DNA from: Clostridia bacterium
GTDB taxonomy: Bacteria; Bacillota; Clostridia; Saccharofermentanales; UBA5734
Direction: 5' to 3'
Length of the DNA stretch: 7,276 nt
NCBI GenBank assembly: GCA_017997315.1
Contig: JAGOFF010000112.1
Span: 1-7,276, forward strand
Numbering within the stretch: the stretch's first letter is position 1; the number at the start of each line of letters is the position of its first letter. Under the pieces are notes generated by a model. The model saw only the letters and a list, made by a program, of their open reading frames with translations. It was not told the DNA's origin and made no database searches. The position numbers and the translations under genes were made by a program. Below, piece by piece: positions 1-5,972 of the stretch.

Positions 1-344
1 AACCCGATGAAAAGCGGGATGGAGGAACAGGACGAGAACGGGGTGACCGTGCCGAGTAGCGCGCCGTGCAGGTTGGCCCCGATGCCGTTGAACCGCCCGA
101 GGATCGCCCGGGTCCGCTCGGGCGGGAAGAAGCTCTGGATATAGGAGATGGTAAAGATCAGCGCGGACAGCAGGAGGAAGATCTTGACCACGTCATACAG
201 GAAAAAGTGGATGCTGCCGCCGAGCCGCTCCCCGACGGGGAGCCCGAACACGTCCTCGACCAGACGGCGTAACAGCCCGGACAGCCACTCCATCCGGAGC
301 AGCTGGTCGTTGAGCCAGCCAAAGACCTCCCGGACCGCGGTCAT
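1..344 (-). CDS. ArsP/YraQ-type permease (DUF318 family), N-terminal part
   Basis: This is the first ~114 residues of a polytopic membrane permease; the rest lies beyond position 1. I translated it by hand from the ATG at 342-344, which overlaps the stop of the upstream regulator gene in a TCAT/ATGA junction, so the two genes are translationally coupled. Residues ~46-70 form a first membrane helix (FFLYDVVKIFLLLSALIFTI), and residues ~98-114 read GTVTPFSSCSSIPLFIG, the signature region of the ArsP_1/YraQ permease family. As known for the family, ArsP exports trivalent organoarsenicals, and related proteins are proposed metal exporters. In members I recall, the signature is TPFCSCSS, with two cysteines; here the first is serine (Ser104) and only Cys106 remains. 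Pairing with an ArsR repressor supports a metal or metalloid efflux role. The substrate is not known. Confidence 0.82.
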   Translation of the reverse strand, partial: MTAVREVFGWLNDQLLRMEWLSGLLRRLVEDVFGLPVGERLGGSIHFFLYDVVKIFLLLSALIFTISYIQSFFPPERTRAILGRFNGIGANLHGALLGTVTPFSSCSSIPLFIG

Positions 345-685
345 GCGTCCTCACCCGCCGCGGTCCCGCCGCAGCGGTCGCAGCCCGTACCCGCGTCCTG
401 AGCCTCCGCGCCTTCCCGCGTCGCATCCTCCAGATACACGCGCAGCGCATCCGCCACCGCGGGATCCAGGGTGTAGCGCATCCACGCCCCTTCCCTGCGC
501 GCGCGGACCAGTCCGCACTCGGTCAGGATCTTCATGTGGTACGAGATGGTCGGCTGCGTCAGCGCGAACGCCTCGAGCAGGTCACAGGCGCACTTCTCGC
601 CGCCGGCGACCAGCCCGACGATCCGGAGCCGGGTCTCGTCGGAGAGTGCTTTGAACAACAGGGCGGCATCCGCGGAGGACAGCAT
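341..685 (-). CDS. ArsR-family metalloregulatory repressor
   Basis: A 114-residue winged-helix repressor of the ArsR/SmtB family, cytoplasmic and presumably dimeric. Residues 8-30 (LLFKALSDETRLRIVGLVAGG) match the family N-terminus. Cys32 and Cys34 in KCACDLL occupy the same positions as the arsenite-binding CxC pair of E. coli ArsR (family knowledge), although the third E. coli cysteine (37) is leucine here. The recognition helix is about residues 43-54 (TQPTISYHMKIL), and the wing includes RREGAWMRYTL. A short C-terminal extension has a second pair, Cys102-x-x-Cys105, which could add a metal ligand. I chose the ATG at 685 because AAAGGAA lies five bases upstream; an in-frame ATG at 715 would add ten residues but lacks such a site. 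It likely represses its own operon through the inverted repeat at 742-768 and is released by As(III)/Sb(III) or an organoarsenical. Confidence 0.9.
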   Translation of the reverse strand: MLSSADAALLFKALSDETRLRIVGLVAGGEKCACDLLEAFALTQPTISYHMKILTECGLVRARREGAWMRYTLDPAVADALRVYLEDATREGAEAQDAGTGCDRCGGTAAGEDA

Positions 686-690
686 GGCGG

Positions 691-697
691 TTCCTTT
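691..697 (-). promoter_or_regulatory. Ribosome binding site of the ArsR-family gene
   Basis: On the minus strand the bases read AAAGGAA, five bases before the ATG at 685. This site decides the start in favour of the shorter, 114-residue protein beginning MLSSADA. Confidence 0.7.
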
Positions 698-741
698 CGT
701 CGGCGGCACGTGCAAGGGCGCCGATCGGATATCGATGGATT

Positions 742-768
742 TCTATATGAAAATACACTGGATATAGA
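742..768. promoter_or_regulatory. Probable ArsR operator (inverted repeat)
   Basis: Perfect 7-base inverted arms TCTATAT (742-748) and ATATAGA (762-768) are separated by 13 bases, giving 20 bases (about two helical turns) between arm centres. The element overlaps the -10 box and most of the spacer of the promoter for the repressor gene. ArsR/SmtB proteins are known to bind AT-rich dyads overlapping their own promoters. Such an AT-rich dyad stands out in this GC-rich sequence. The protein-DNA pairing is inferred. Confidence 0.68.
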
Positions 769-778
769 CCGTTGTCAA
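750..778 (-). promoter_or_regulatory. Sigma-70-type promoter of the ArsR/permease operon
   Basis: On the minus strand a perfect -35 box TTGACA (773-778) is followed by a 17-base spacer and a -10 box TATTTT (750-755). Transcription would start near 743, giving a leader of about 57 bases. The leader contains an 8-base palindrome CCGATCGG at 721-728. The nearly ideal promoter covered by an inverted repeat fits strong expression that is normally repressed. Confidence 0.8.
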
Positions 779-830
779 TATGAGGATGCGTGCCGGGAAG
801 GAAGGCTCCATCGACGGTCCACGGATACCT

Positions 831-1478
831 TCACCCACCGGGCAGCAGATAGACCAGCGCCCCGCCCTCGGCGGTGGTCCGGTGCCACAACCCGTAATCC
901 ACGGTCTCCTCCCGGTCCCCGTCATAGACACACAGCCGGATCCGGGGTTCCTCGGCGGACTCTTCCATCCCGACGACTGTAACCCAGTGCCAGTCTTCCA
1001 GGTTGCCCTCCTGACCGCTGTCCAGATTTAGAAACGCGACCGGGCTGTCTCCCGCCAAGGCTTCCCGGATGAAATCCGCAGCCACCGCGGAGGTCGGGCG
1101 GGGCAGTCCTGCGGGCGGGACCGCAAGCGACCGGCAGGAAAGCGCAATGCCGTTGGCCTGCGCAAAACGTCCGATCCCCTCGCAGAACGGCTCAATCCGG
1201 CTGACACCGTCCTCGGACGGCGTGACGTGGTCCCAGACCGTCTCCATCAGCGGAAGGCAGTCCGCGCGCCGGAGGATCGGCGTCGGGAGGACGATGCGTC
1301 CGCTCGCCTGGAGATAAGCCAGGATCGTCGAAATGGTGGTGGGGGCGCATCCGGCTGTCCGTTGCCAGTCCGTCGGATACCAGTTTTGATCGCATCCGAA
1401 GTATCCTCCCTCCGAAGGATCGGCGGGATGGATGCATTCGAGATGACGAAGAGTGAGGATCCGTCCGGCATGTCCGTC
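831..1478 (-). CDS. C39-like cysteine peptidase domain, no start of its own (downstream half of a split fusion)
   Basis: This frame encodes about 215 residues resembling C39-like/papain-fold cysteine peptidases. Counting from the junction at 1478, residues 13-59 contain ECIHPAD, YFGCDQNWYPTDWQ and AGCAPTT, with Cys44 as the likely nucleophile and Gln39 as a candidate oxyanion residue. His164 (EDWHWVTVVG) and Asp186 (VYDGDRE) complete a plausible triad. It ends VYLLPGG at a TGA at 831-833. I see no signal peptide or membrane segment, so it looks cytoplasmic. Real homologs would be expected to begin shortly before LECIHP, but this frame has no ATG, GTG or TTG there. The frame stays open upstream only as a shadow of the nucleotidyltransferase. 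The domain is best explained as continuing the upstream gene after a one-base frame change in the G6 run. Substrate is unknown, and an inactive or transferase-like role is possible. Confidence 0.66.
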   Translation of the reverse strand, partial: DGHAGRILTLRHLECIHPADPSEGGYFGCDQNWYPTDWQRTAGCAPTTISTILAYLQASGRIVLPTPILRRADCLPLMETVWDHVTPSEDGVSRIEPFCEGIGRFAQANGIALSCRSLAVPPAGLPRPTSAVAADFIREALAGDSPVAFLNLDSGQEGNLEDWHWVTVVGMEESAEEPRIRLCVYDGDREETVDYGLWHRTTAEGGALVYLLPGG

Positions 1479-2191
1479 CCCCCTGTAGCATGCGGACCAA
1501 AGCCGCGATCGCGGTACTTGTCCGTGAGCTTTCGGATCATCCGTGCGTATTCCACGGGGAGATTCCGGATCCCCCACTCCCCGCCCTGTTCCTTGGACAG
1601 GAACCGCCCCTCGCGGAGATACGCGAGGACCCGGCAGAGGGTGAGCACCCGGTAGACCGGCGGGTCTTCCGTCATGCCGCACGCGCCCCGGATGTCGCTC
1701 CGGACGCTGTCCAGGAAGGCCTCCCGGGGCACCGGGGCGAAGACGTCCCGGGCCTCCGGTCCGCACAGCGGGATCCCCGCCTCGCGCACGACCGAAAAGT
1801 GCGCCGCGAGATCCTCATCCTCGCCGTGCATCCATCCGCAGAACGCCGCCGGATCCCGGCGCGCGGCTTCCTTGTGCATATTGGAAAAGTGAAAATCGAA
1901 CGGGGTCGGATGGACAAAGTCCCGGCAGTGCCGCTCCAGCACCACGCTCATCTCGATTCCCTTGGGCGGCGCGTCACGGTCGAGCCGCAGCAGCGTCTCC
2001 ACCAGCTCGATCCGTTCGCGCAGCGGTACCGGTTCCCGGACGACGGCCAGATAGTCGATGTCGCCGGATTCCCACCGGAAGCAGCCGAACGCGATGGAAC
2101 CGTGCACATAGATCCCCGTCAGGTTGTCGCCGAGGATCTCCCGATGGGTATCCCGGATCCGGTCCAGCATCCGCTGAAGGCGTTCCTGCAT
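1247..2191 (-). CDS. AadA-like nucleotidyltransferase (DUF4111), frame runs past its natural end
   Basis: A nucleotidyltransferase related to the ANT(3'')/ANT(9) aminoglycoside adenylyltransferases. Residues 31-51 hold the GS...DID motif (HGSIAFGCFRWESGDIDYLAVV; Ser32, Asp44, Asp46), and Glu80 in GIEMSVV matches the catalytic glutamate of AadA. Residues ~138-160 (REAGIPLCGPEARDVFAPVP) and ~180-226 (YRVLTLCRVLAYL...SKEQGGEWGIRNLP) match the DUF4111 helical domain. If active it would transfer AMP to a hydroxyl of an aminoglycoside or similar substrate in the cytoplasm; the exact substrate cannot be told. The ATG at 2191 follows the pump gene stop by 16 bases, with GGGGAC upstream, so the two are probably co-transcribed. 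Recognisable homology ends near residue 230-238 (1478). The remaining ~76 codons to the stop at 1247 are Arg/Ser/Pro-rich and look like an out-of-frame reading of the peptidase domain. The last AadA-type helix is therefore absent or replaced. Confidence 0.78.
   Translation of the reverse strand: MQERLQRMLDRIRDTHREILGDNLTGIYVHGSIAFGCFRWESGDIDYLAVVREPVPLRERIELVETLLRLDRDAPPKGIEMSVVLERHCRDFVHPTPFDFHFSNMHKEAARRDPAAFCGWMHGEDEDLAAHFSVVREAGIPLCGPEARDVFAPVPREAFLDSVRSDIRGACGMTEDPPVYRVLTLCRVLAYLREGRFLSKEQGGEWGIRNLPVEYARMIRKLTDKYRDRGFGPHATGGTDMPDGSSLFVISNASIPPILRREDTSDAIKTGIRRTGNGQPDAPPPPFRRSWLISRRADASSSRRRSSGARTAFR
1478..1483 (-). other. Six-G run at the nucleotidyltransferase/peptidase junction (frameshift point)
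   Basis: On the minus strand the context is ACA GGG GGG ACG in the nucleotidyltransferase frame. Adding one G, or a -1 slip of a glycyl-tRNA on GGG, moves reading directly into the peptidase frame (next residues DGHAGRILTLRHLECIHP). The joined product would be about 238 + 215 = 453 residues, running from 2191 to 831. The alternatives are a true indel mutation, a sequencing error in a homopolymer, or programmed or transcriptional slippage. Sequence alone does not separate these. Confidence 0.55.
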
Positions 2192-2207
2192 CCCGGTCCC
2201 CTGCCCC

Positions 2208-3668
2208 TTACTCCTCGACCGGGGCCTCGGCCAGGGACTCCGCCCGCTGCAGCGACGGCGCATCCTGCCCGACCGCGTGGTCCCGCCGGAGCGCGAGCCC
2301 CCGCCGCAGGTACCGGACCATGAACACCAGCGCGAGCGCGAACGCGAACAGATCCGCCACCGCCTGGGCCATCAACAGCCCGTTCAATCCGGCAACCGCC
2401 TCGAGGATCAGGACCGCCGGGATGAAAAAGATCCCCTGGCGGGCCATGGACATCACCAGCGCGGGACCGGCGTGGCCGGTCGCCTGGTACAGCATGTTGG
2501 TGATGATCACGATCGCCTGCAGCACCCAGACCGAGGCGTTGAAGCGCAGAGCCGCGGTGCCCAGCCGGATGACCTCCGGGTCGTCCGCGCGGAATCCCGC
2601 GACGATCGCCGGGGCGGCGAGCGCGATCGCGACCGCCGCCAAGGCCATGTAGGCGGTGCCGGAGCCGACGCTGAACCAGTAGGCCTTTTTCACGCGGTCC
2701 AGCCGGCCCGCGCCGAAGTTGTACCCGACCACCGGCTGGAAGCCCTGGCCGAACCCGATGATCGTGGAGTAGACCAGCATCGATACCCGGTTGGTGATGG
2801 TCATCGCGGCGATGGCCGCATCGCTGTAGCCGCCCGCGGCGGTGTTGAGCACCACCATCCCGACGCTCGCCATGGCCTGCCGGCCAAGCGAGGGGGAGCC
2901 GATCCGCAGGATTTCGCGCACGATCCCCTGCCGGAACGTCGCGAACGCGGGTTTGAGCCGGAGCACCGCGCGCCCCGTCACGTAATGCGAACCCAGGATG
3001 CAGAACCCGATCGCCTGGCTGAGCACCGTCGCGATGGCCGCGCCGCCGGTCCCGAGTCCCAAGGTGAAAATGAACAGCGGGTCCAGCGCGATGTTGATGA
3101 CCGCGCCGATGCTGATCCCGACGAGCGACAGCACCGCGTTGCCCTCGGCCCGCAGCGCGTTGTTGAGCACGAACGAGCCCGCGAACAGCGGCGCCCCGAT
3201 AAAGATGTACCGCGCGTAGTCGCGCGCGTACGGGAGGATCGACTCGGTCGCGCCCAGCAGCCGCAGGATCGGATTGGGAAACAGCAGCCCGACCGCGGTC
3301 AGGACACCCCCGACGATCAATGCCTGGAAAAACGCGGTGGACAGGAACCGGGCCGCGCGCTCCGGGTCCTTGCGCCCGAGCAGCCGGGAGATCGTGCTGC
3401 CGGCACCCATCCCGATCGTCATGCCGACCGCCTGCAGGATGATCATCATCGGGAACACGATGCCGACCGCCCCGGTCGCGCTGGTCCCGATCTTGCCGAC
3501 GAAGTAGGTGTCGACCATGTTGTACATCGACGTCACCAGCATGCTGATGATCGTCGGGAATGCCAGCCCCGCGACGGTCCGAGGGATCGGTCGGGCGGTC
3601 ATGCGCTGGTACTGCGCTTCGGCGCGGGCGGAGTGCTCCGCCTCGGTCAGGGGCTTGCGGTCGGCCAT
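2208..3668 (-). CDS. MATE-family multidrug/cation antiporter (MepA/NorM-like)
   Basis: A 486-residue inner-membrane exporter, the usual length for the MATE family (about 440-490), which uses a Na+ or H+ gradient to expel cationic drugs and other compounds. The family entry region is clear at residues ~27-75 (RPIPRTVAGLAFPTIISMLV...MVDTYFVGKIG), followed by alternating hydrophobic helices consistent with about 12 membrane segments. The second half repeats the pattern (residues ~250-300, RIGSPSLGRQAMASVGMVVLNTAAGGYS and later FGQGFQPVVGYNFGAG, typical of MATE proteins). A charged N-terminal tail of ~25 residues and a hydrophilic C-terminal tail of ~30 residues are cytoplasmic by expectation. 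The ATG at 3668 is supported by GGAAAGGG eight bases upstream. The nucleotidyltransferase gene follows 16 bases downstream on the same strand, suggesting a resistance-type operon. The drug specificity cannot be read from the sequence. Confidence 0.93.
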   Translation of the reverse strand: MADRKPLTEAEHSARAEAQYQRMTARPIPRTVAGLAFPTIISMLVTSMYNMVDTYFVGKIGTSATGAVGIVFPMMIILQAVGMTIGMGAGSTISRLLGRKDPERAARFLSTAFFQALIVGGVLTAVGLLFPNPILRLLGATESILPYARDYARYIFIGAPLFAGSFVLNNALRAEGNAVLSLVGISIGAVINIALDPLFIFTLGLGTGGAAIATVLSQAIGFCILGSHYVTGRAVLRLKPAFATFRQGIVREILRIGSPSLGRQAMASVGMVVLNTAAGGYSDAAIAAMTITNRVSMLVYSTIIGFGQGFQPVVGYNFGAGRLDRVKKAYWFSVGSGTAYMALAAVAIALAAPAIVAGFRADDPEVIRLGTAALRFNASVWVLQAIVIITNMLYQATGHAGPALVMSMARQGIFFIPAVLILEAVAGLNGLLMAQAVADLFAFALALVFMVRYLRRGLALRRDHAVGQDAPSLQRAESLAEAPVEE

Positions 3669-3723
3669 GGGGATGCCCTTTCCGGCCGTGCGCGGACCTT
3701 GTGCGCCCCGGCCACTCTTCACG

Positions 3724-3738
3724 AATACCCGTATTATG
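3724..3738 (-). promoter_or_regulatory. Candidate promoter -10 box and small palindrome upstream of the MATE gene
   Basis: The minus strand reads CATAAT at 3733-3738, about 65 bases before the start codon, with only a weak -35 match (TGGCGT at 3756-3761, 17-base spacer). A 12-base palindrome AATAC-CC-GTATT (3724-3735) overlaps it and could be an operator. Both calls rest on short matches. Confidence 0.35.
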
Positions 3739-3804
3739 ACACTCCGCCGGCCGGGACGCCACCGGATCCCAACCGCGCCGTTTCCACCGGACCGCCGCGG
3801 ACGG

Positions 3805-3833
3805 TTTCCGTTCGGGTCGTACAGTACTATAAT
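3805..3833 (+). promoter_or_regulatory. Promoter of the MoxR operon
   Basis: A perfect TATAAT box lies at 3828-3833, 36 bases before the MoxR start. The hexamer 17 bases upstream (TTTCCG, 3805-3810) matches the -35 consensus at only three positions, so basal strength may be moderate or an activator may help. Transcription would start near 3840, leaving a leader of about 30 bases. A 9-base odd palindrome GTAC-A-GTAC (3819-3827) abuts the -10 box; its meaning is unknown. Confidence 0.62.
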
Positions 3834-3854
3834 CAGTAAAGATCGAAAACTACC

Positions 3855-3860
3855 AGGAGG
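3855..3860 (+). promoter_or_regulatory. Consensus ribosome binding site of the MoxR gene
   Basis: AGGAGG, nine bases before the ATG at 3870. It rules out the in-frame GTG at 3861, which sits directly against the site. Confidence 0.85.
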
Positions 3861-3869
3861 GTGGGAACC

Positions 3870-4835
3870 ATGGAAATCCGTCAGGTATCCGAGCTGGCCG
3901 GGGCCGTCCGTGAAAACGTCGCCAAGGTCATCGTCGGCAAGGAAGGGGTCATCGACCTCGTCGTCACCGCGCTGTTCGCAGGGGGACATGTGCTGCTCGA
4001 AGACGTGCCCGGCACCGGCAAGACCAAGCTCGCGAAAGCGCTCGCCCGTTCGGTCGACGCGCAGTTCCGGCGGGTGCAGTTCACCCCCGACCTGCTCCCG
4101 TCCGACCTCACCGGGATCCACTTTTTCAACCAGCAGGAAGGCCGGTTCACGTTCCGGGCCGGCCCGGTCTTCACCAACATCCTGCTCGCGGACGAGATCA
4201 ACCGCGCCACTCCGCGCACCCAGTCCAGCCTGCTGGAATGCATGGAGGAAAAGCAGGTCACCATCGACGGTGAGACCCGCATCCCGGGCGCGCCGTTTTT
4301 CGTCATCGCCACCCAGAACCCGATCGAGACGCAGGGCACCTTCCCGCTGCCCGAAGCCCAGATGGACCGGTTCCTGATGCAGGTGTCCATGGGTTATCCG
4401 GACCGGGAGCAGGGCCGCGACATCCTGCGCCGGTTCATCCGGGAGGATCCGCTGAGCGAGCTCGCGCCGGTGTGCACCGGGGACGCCGTGATCGAGGCGA
4501 GCGCGGCCTGCCGGGGGGTGTACGTCCACGAAGCGGTCATGGACTATCTCCTCGCGGTCGCGGAGCAGACCCGCACGCACGAGGCGGTCGCGCTGGGGGT
4601 CTCGCCCCGCGGATGCCTCGCGATGCTGCGCGCAGTCCAGGTGCTCGCGGCGATCCGGGGACGGGATTTCGCCACCCCCGACGACGTCCGGACCCTCACC
4701 GTACCGGTGTATGCCCACCGCATCCTTCTCGCGGGCGCCTCCCGCCGCAAATCCGCGTCCGTCCCGGCCCTCCTCGAGGCCATCCTCGCCCAGGTCCCGG
4801 CGCCGGTCGAGGCCTGGGAAAAAACCGAGCGGTAA
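3870..4835 (+). CDS. MoxR-family AAA+ ATPase
   Basis: A 321-residue cytoplasmic AAA+ ATPase of the MoxR family, of standard length. Seen directly: Walker A at 45-52 (DVPGTGKT), FTPDLLPSDLTG at 71-82, Walker B at 105-113 (LLADEINRA), sensor 1 at 147-151 (ATQNP), the LPEAQMDRF segment with arginine-finger candidate Arg167, and sensor 2 at 245-248 (SPRG, Arg247). The C-terminal helical lid spans roughly residues 200-310. MoxR proteins are thought to act as chaperones that assemble or activate partner proteins, often ones with von Willebrand A-like folds, using ATP hydrolysis. The next gene, a DUF58 protein, begins six bases after this stop and is the expected partner. All catalytic motifs are intact, so it should be an active enzyme. 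Confidence 0.96.
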   Translation: MEIRQVSELAGAVRENVAKVIVGKEGVIDLVVTALFAGGHVLLEDVPGTGKTKLAKALARSVDAQFRRVQFTPDLLPSDLTGIHFFNQQEGRFTFRAGPVFTNILLADEINRATPRTQSSLLECMEEKQVTIDGETRIPGAPFFVIATQNPIETQGTFPLPEAQMDRFLMQVSMGYPDREQGRDILRRFIREDPLSELAPVCTGDAVIEASAACRGVYVHEAVMDYLLAVAEQTRTHEAVALGVSPRGCLAMLRAVQVLAAIRGRDFATPDDVRTLTVPVYAHRILLAGASRRKSASVPALLEAILAQVPAPVEAWEKTER

Positions 4836-4841
4836 CCGTAG

Positions 4842-5972
4842 ATGGTCATCCTCGTCATTCTGGTCATCGCAGGCGCGCTGTTCAGCCTGCAGCGCATGCT
4901 GTACAGCCGTTATTGGGACCGCGGGCTTTCCGCGGAGCTGACGTTTTCGGCGCACCGCGTCAATGAGGGCGACCACGTCGATATGGACGAGCTCGTCTCC
5001 TCACGAAAGCTTCTCCCCCTCCCCTGGCTGGGACTCAAGTTCCACGTCTCGCGCGATCTGGTGTTTCCGGACGATCCGTTCACCTCGGTCTCGGACTGGA
5101 GCTACCGCGAGGAACTGTTCTCCATCGGGGCATTCCAGCAGATCCGCCGCCGGCACCATGTATTCTGCCGCCGCCGGGGCTTTTTCACGTTCAAGAGCAT
5201 CGACCTCATCAGCTCCGACCTGCTCGCCTCCAACAAGCTCGCGACCCAGGTCGCCAGCGCGGCGAGTCTGTACGTTTTTCCCCGGCCGGTCCCCGAGCGG
5301 GAGCTCGACATCCCGATCGAGCGCGTCAACGGGGAGCTCCTCACCCGCCGCCACCTGGTCGAGGACCCGTTCGAGTTCATCGGCATCCGGGAGTACCACC
5401 TCGACGACCCGCTCAAAAGCATCAACTGGAAAGCCACCGCGCGTACCGGCGGTCTCATGGTCAACGTACGCGGCCACACCTCGACCCAGGCGGTCGAGCT
5501 GCTGGTCAACGTGGAGTACCCGTCGCTGTGGAGCGAGGAGCGCCTGATCGAGGACGCCATCCGGGTCGCCGCGACCCTCGCGGACCGGCTCACCGCGGAG
5601 GGGCTTGCGGTCGGGATGCGCGCCAACGGCCGCGACATCGTGACCCGTGAAAACCCGCGCGTCCCCGCAGGTTCGTCGGACGACCACATGATCGCGGTCA
5701 ACGAGAGCCTCGCGCGGCTGGACCTGCACCTCAAACCGCGTCCTTTCGCGGACCTCCTGGACGAATGTCTGCTCGAGGCGGACGACGGTCCGCTGTTCCT
5801 GCTGGTCTCCGCCGCGTTCAACGACGATATCCTCGACCGGTTCCGCGCGCTGCGTGACCACGGCATGCGATGTCTGTGGATCCTCCCGCACCCAGTGGGC
5901 CAGCCCGTCCCGCTCGACGCCGATCTGGCGGAATCCGGGCTGGTGATCACGAGGGAGGTGGTGAACGCATGA
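4842..5972 (+). CDS. DUF58-domain protein, MoxR partner
   Basis: A 376-residue protein of the DUF58 family. The signature is at residues 177-207 (FEFIGIREYHLDDPLKSINWKATARTGGLMVN), closely matching the family pattern with GIREY, INWK and TARTG. The following ~170 residues resemble the von Willebrand A-like half found in these proteins (hydrophobic strands at ~218-226 and ~317-324). The N-terminus has a single hydrophobic segment (residues 1-16), where many relatives have two helices, so this one is probably a single-pass or reduced-anchor form. The start at 4842 lies six bases after the MoxR stop and has no good ribosome binding site, suggesting translational coupling. Its stop overlaps the next start by four bases. 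Function in the family is poorly defined; a role in envelope assembly or stress together with MoxR is inferred. Confidence 0.92.
   Translation: MVILVILVIAGALFSLQRMLYSRYWDRGLSAELTFSAHRVNEGDHVDMDELVSSRKLLPLPWLGLKFHVSRDLVFPDDPFTSVSDWSYREELFSIGAFQQIRRRHHVFCRRRGFFTFKSIDLISSDLLASNKLATQVASAASLYVFPRPVPERELDIPIERVNGELLTRRHLVEDPFEFIGIREYHLDDPLKSINWKATARTGGLMVNVRGHTSTQAVELLVNVEYPSLWSEERLIEDAIRVAATLADRLTAEGLAVGMRANGRDIVTRENPRVPAGSSDDHMIAVNESLARLDLHLKPRPFADLLDECLLEADDGPLFLLVSAAFNDDILDRFRALRDHGMRCLWILPHPVGQPVPLDADLAESGLVITREVVNA
5953..5958 (+). promoter_or_regulatory. Ribosome binding site of the membrane protein gene
   Basis: GGGAGG lies within the end of the DUF58 gene, ten bases before the ATG at 5969. 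This selects the ATG in the ATGA overlap rather than the upstream in-frame ATG at 5870. Confidence 0.7.

Noticed and set aside
148..654. Plus-strand open frame of 168 codons opposite the repressor and permease
   Set aside because: It is Ser/Arg/Pro-rich and antisense to two recognised genes, with no domain.
779..830. Possible terminator between the peptidase frame and the ArsR promoter
   Set aside because: I found no stem with a T-run on the minus strand, so read-through into the repressor operon is possible.
1469..1471. ATG at 1471 preceded by GGGGGGACGGAC, as a start for the peptidase
   Set aside because: It is in the nucleotidyltransferase frame, not the peptidase frame, so it would also need a frame change. 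It remains possible if an indel lies just after it rather than in the G run.
831..1766. Reading the peptidase frame from an ATG at 1766 as a stand-alone 311-residue protein
   Set aside because: The first ~95 residues overlap the nucleotidyltransferase in the wrong frame and look non-biological (Gly/Pro/Arg-rich). Homology-like sequence begins only near 1450.
2277..3839. A 520-codon plus-strand open frame opposite the MATE gene
   Set aside because: It is a composition artefact: Arg/Asp/Gln/Pro-rich, no recognisable motif, no ribosome binding site, and fully antisense to MATE.
3861..3869. GTG at 3861 as the MoxR start
   Set aside because: It directly abuts the AGGAGG site. The ATG at 3870 has the proper spacing and the usual MoxR N-terminus.
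2208..4976. A very long minus-strand open frame (922 codons) starting opposite the MoxR gene and running into the MATE gene
   Set aside because: Its first ~436 residues are antisense to MoxR and the intergenic region and are Arg/Asp/Gly-rich with no domain. The MATE protein clearly starts at 3668 with its own ribosome binding site.
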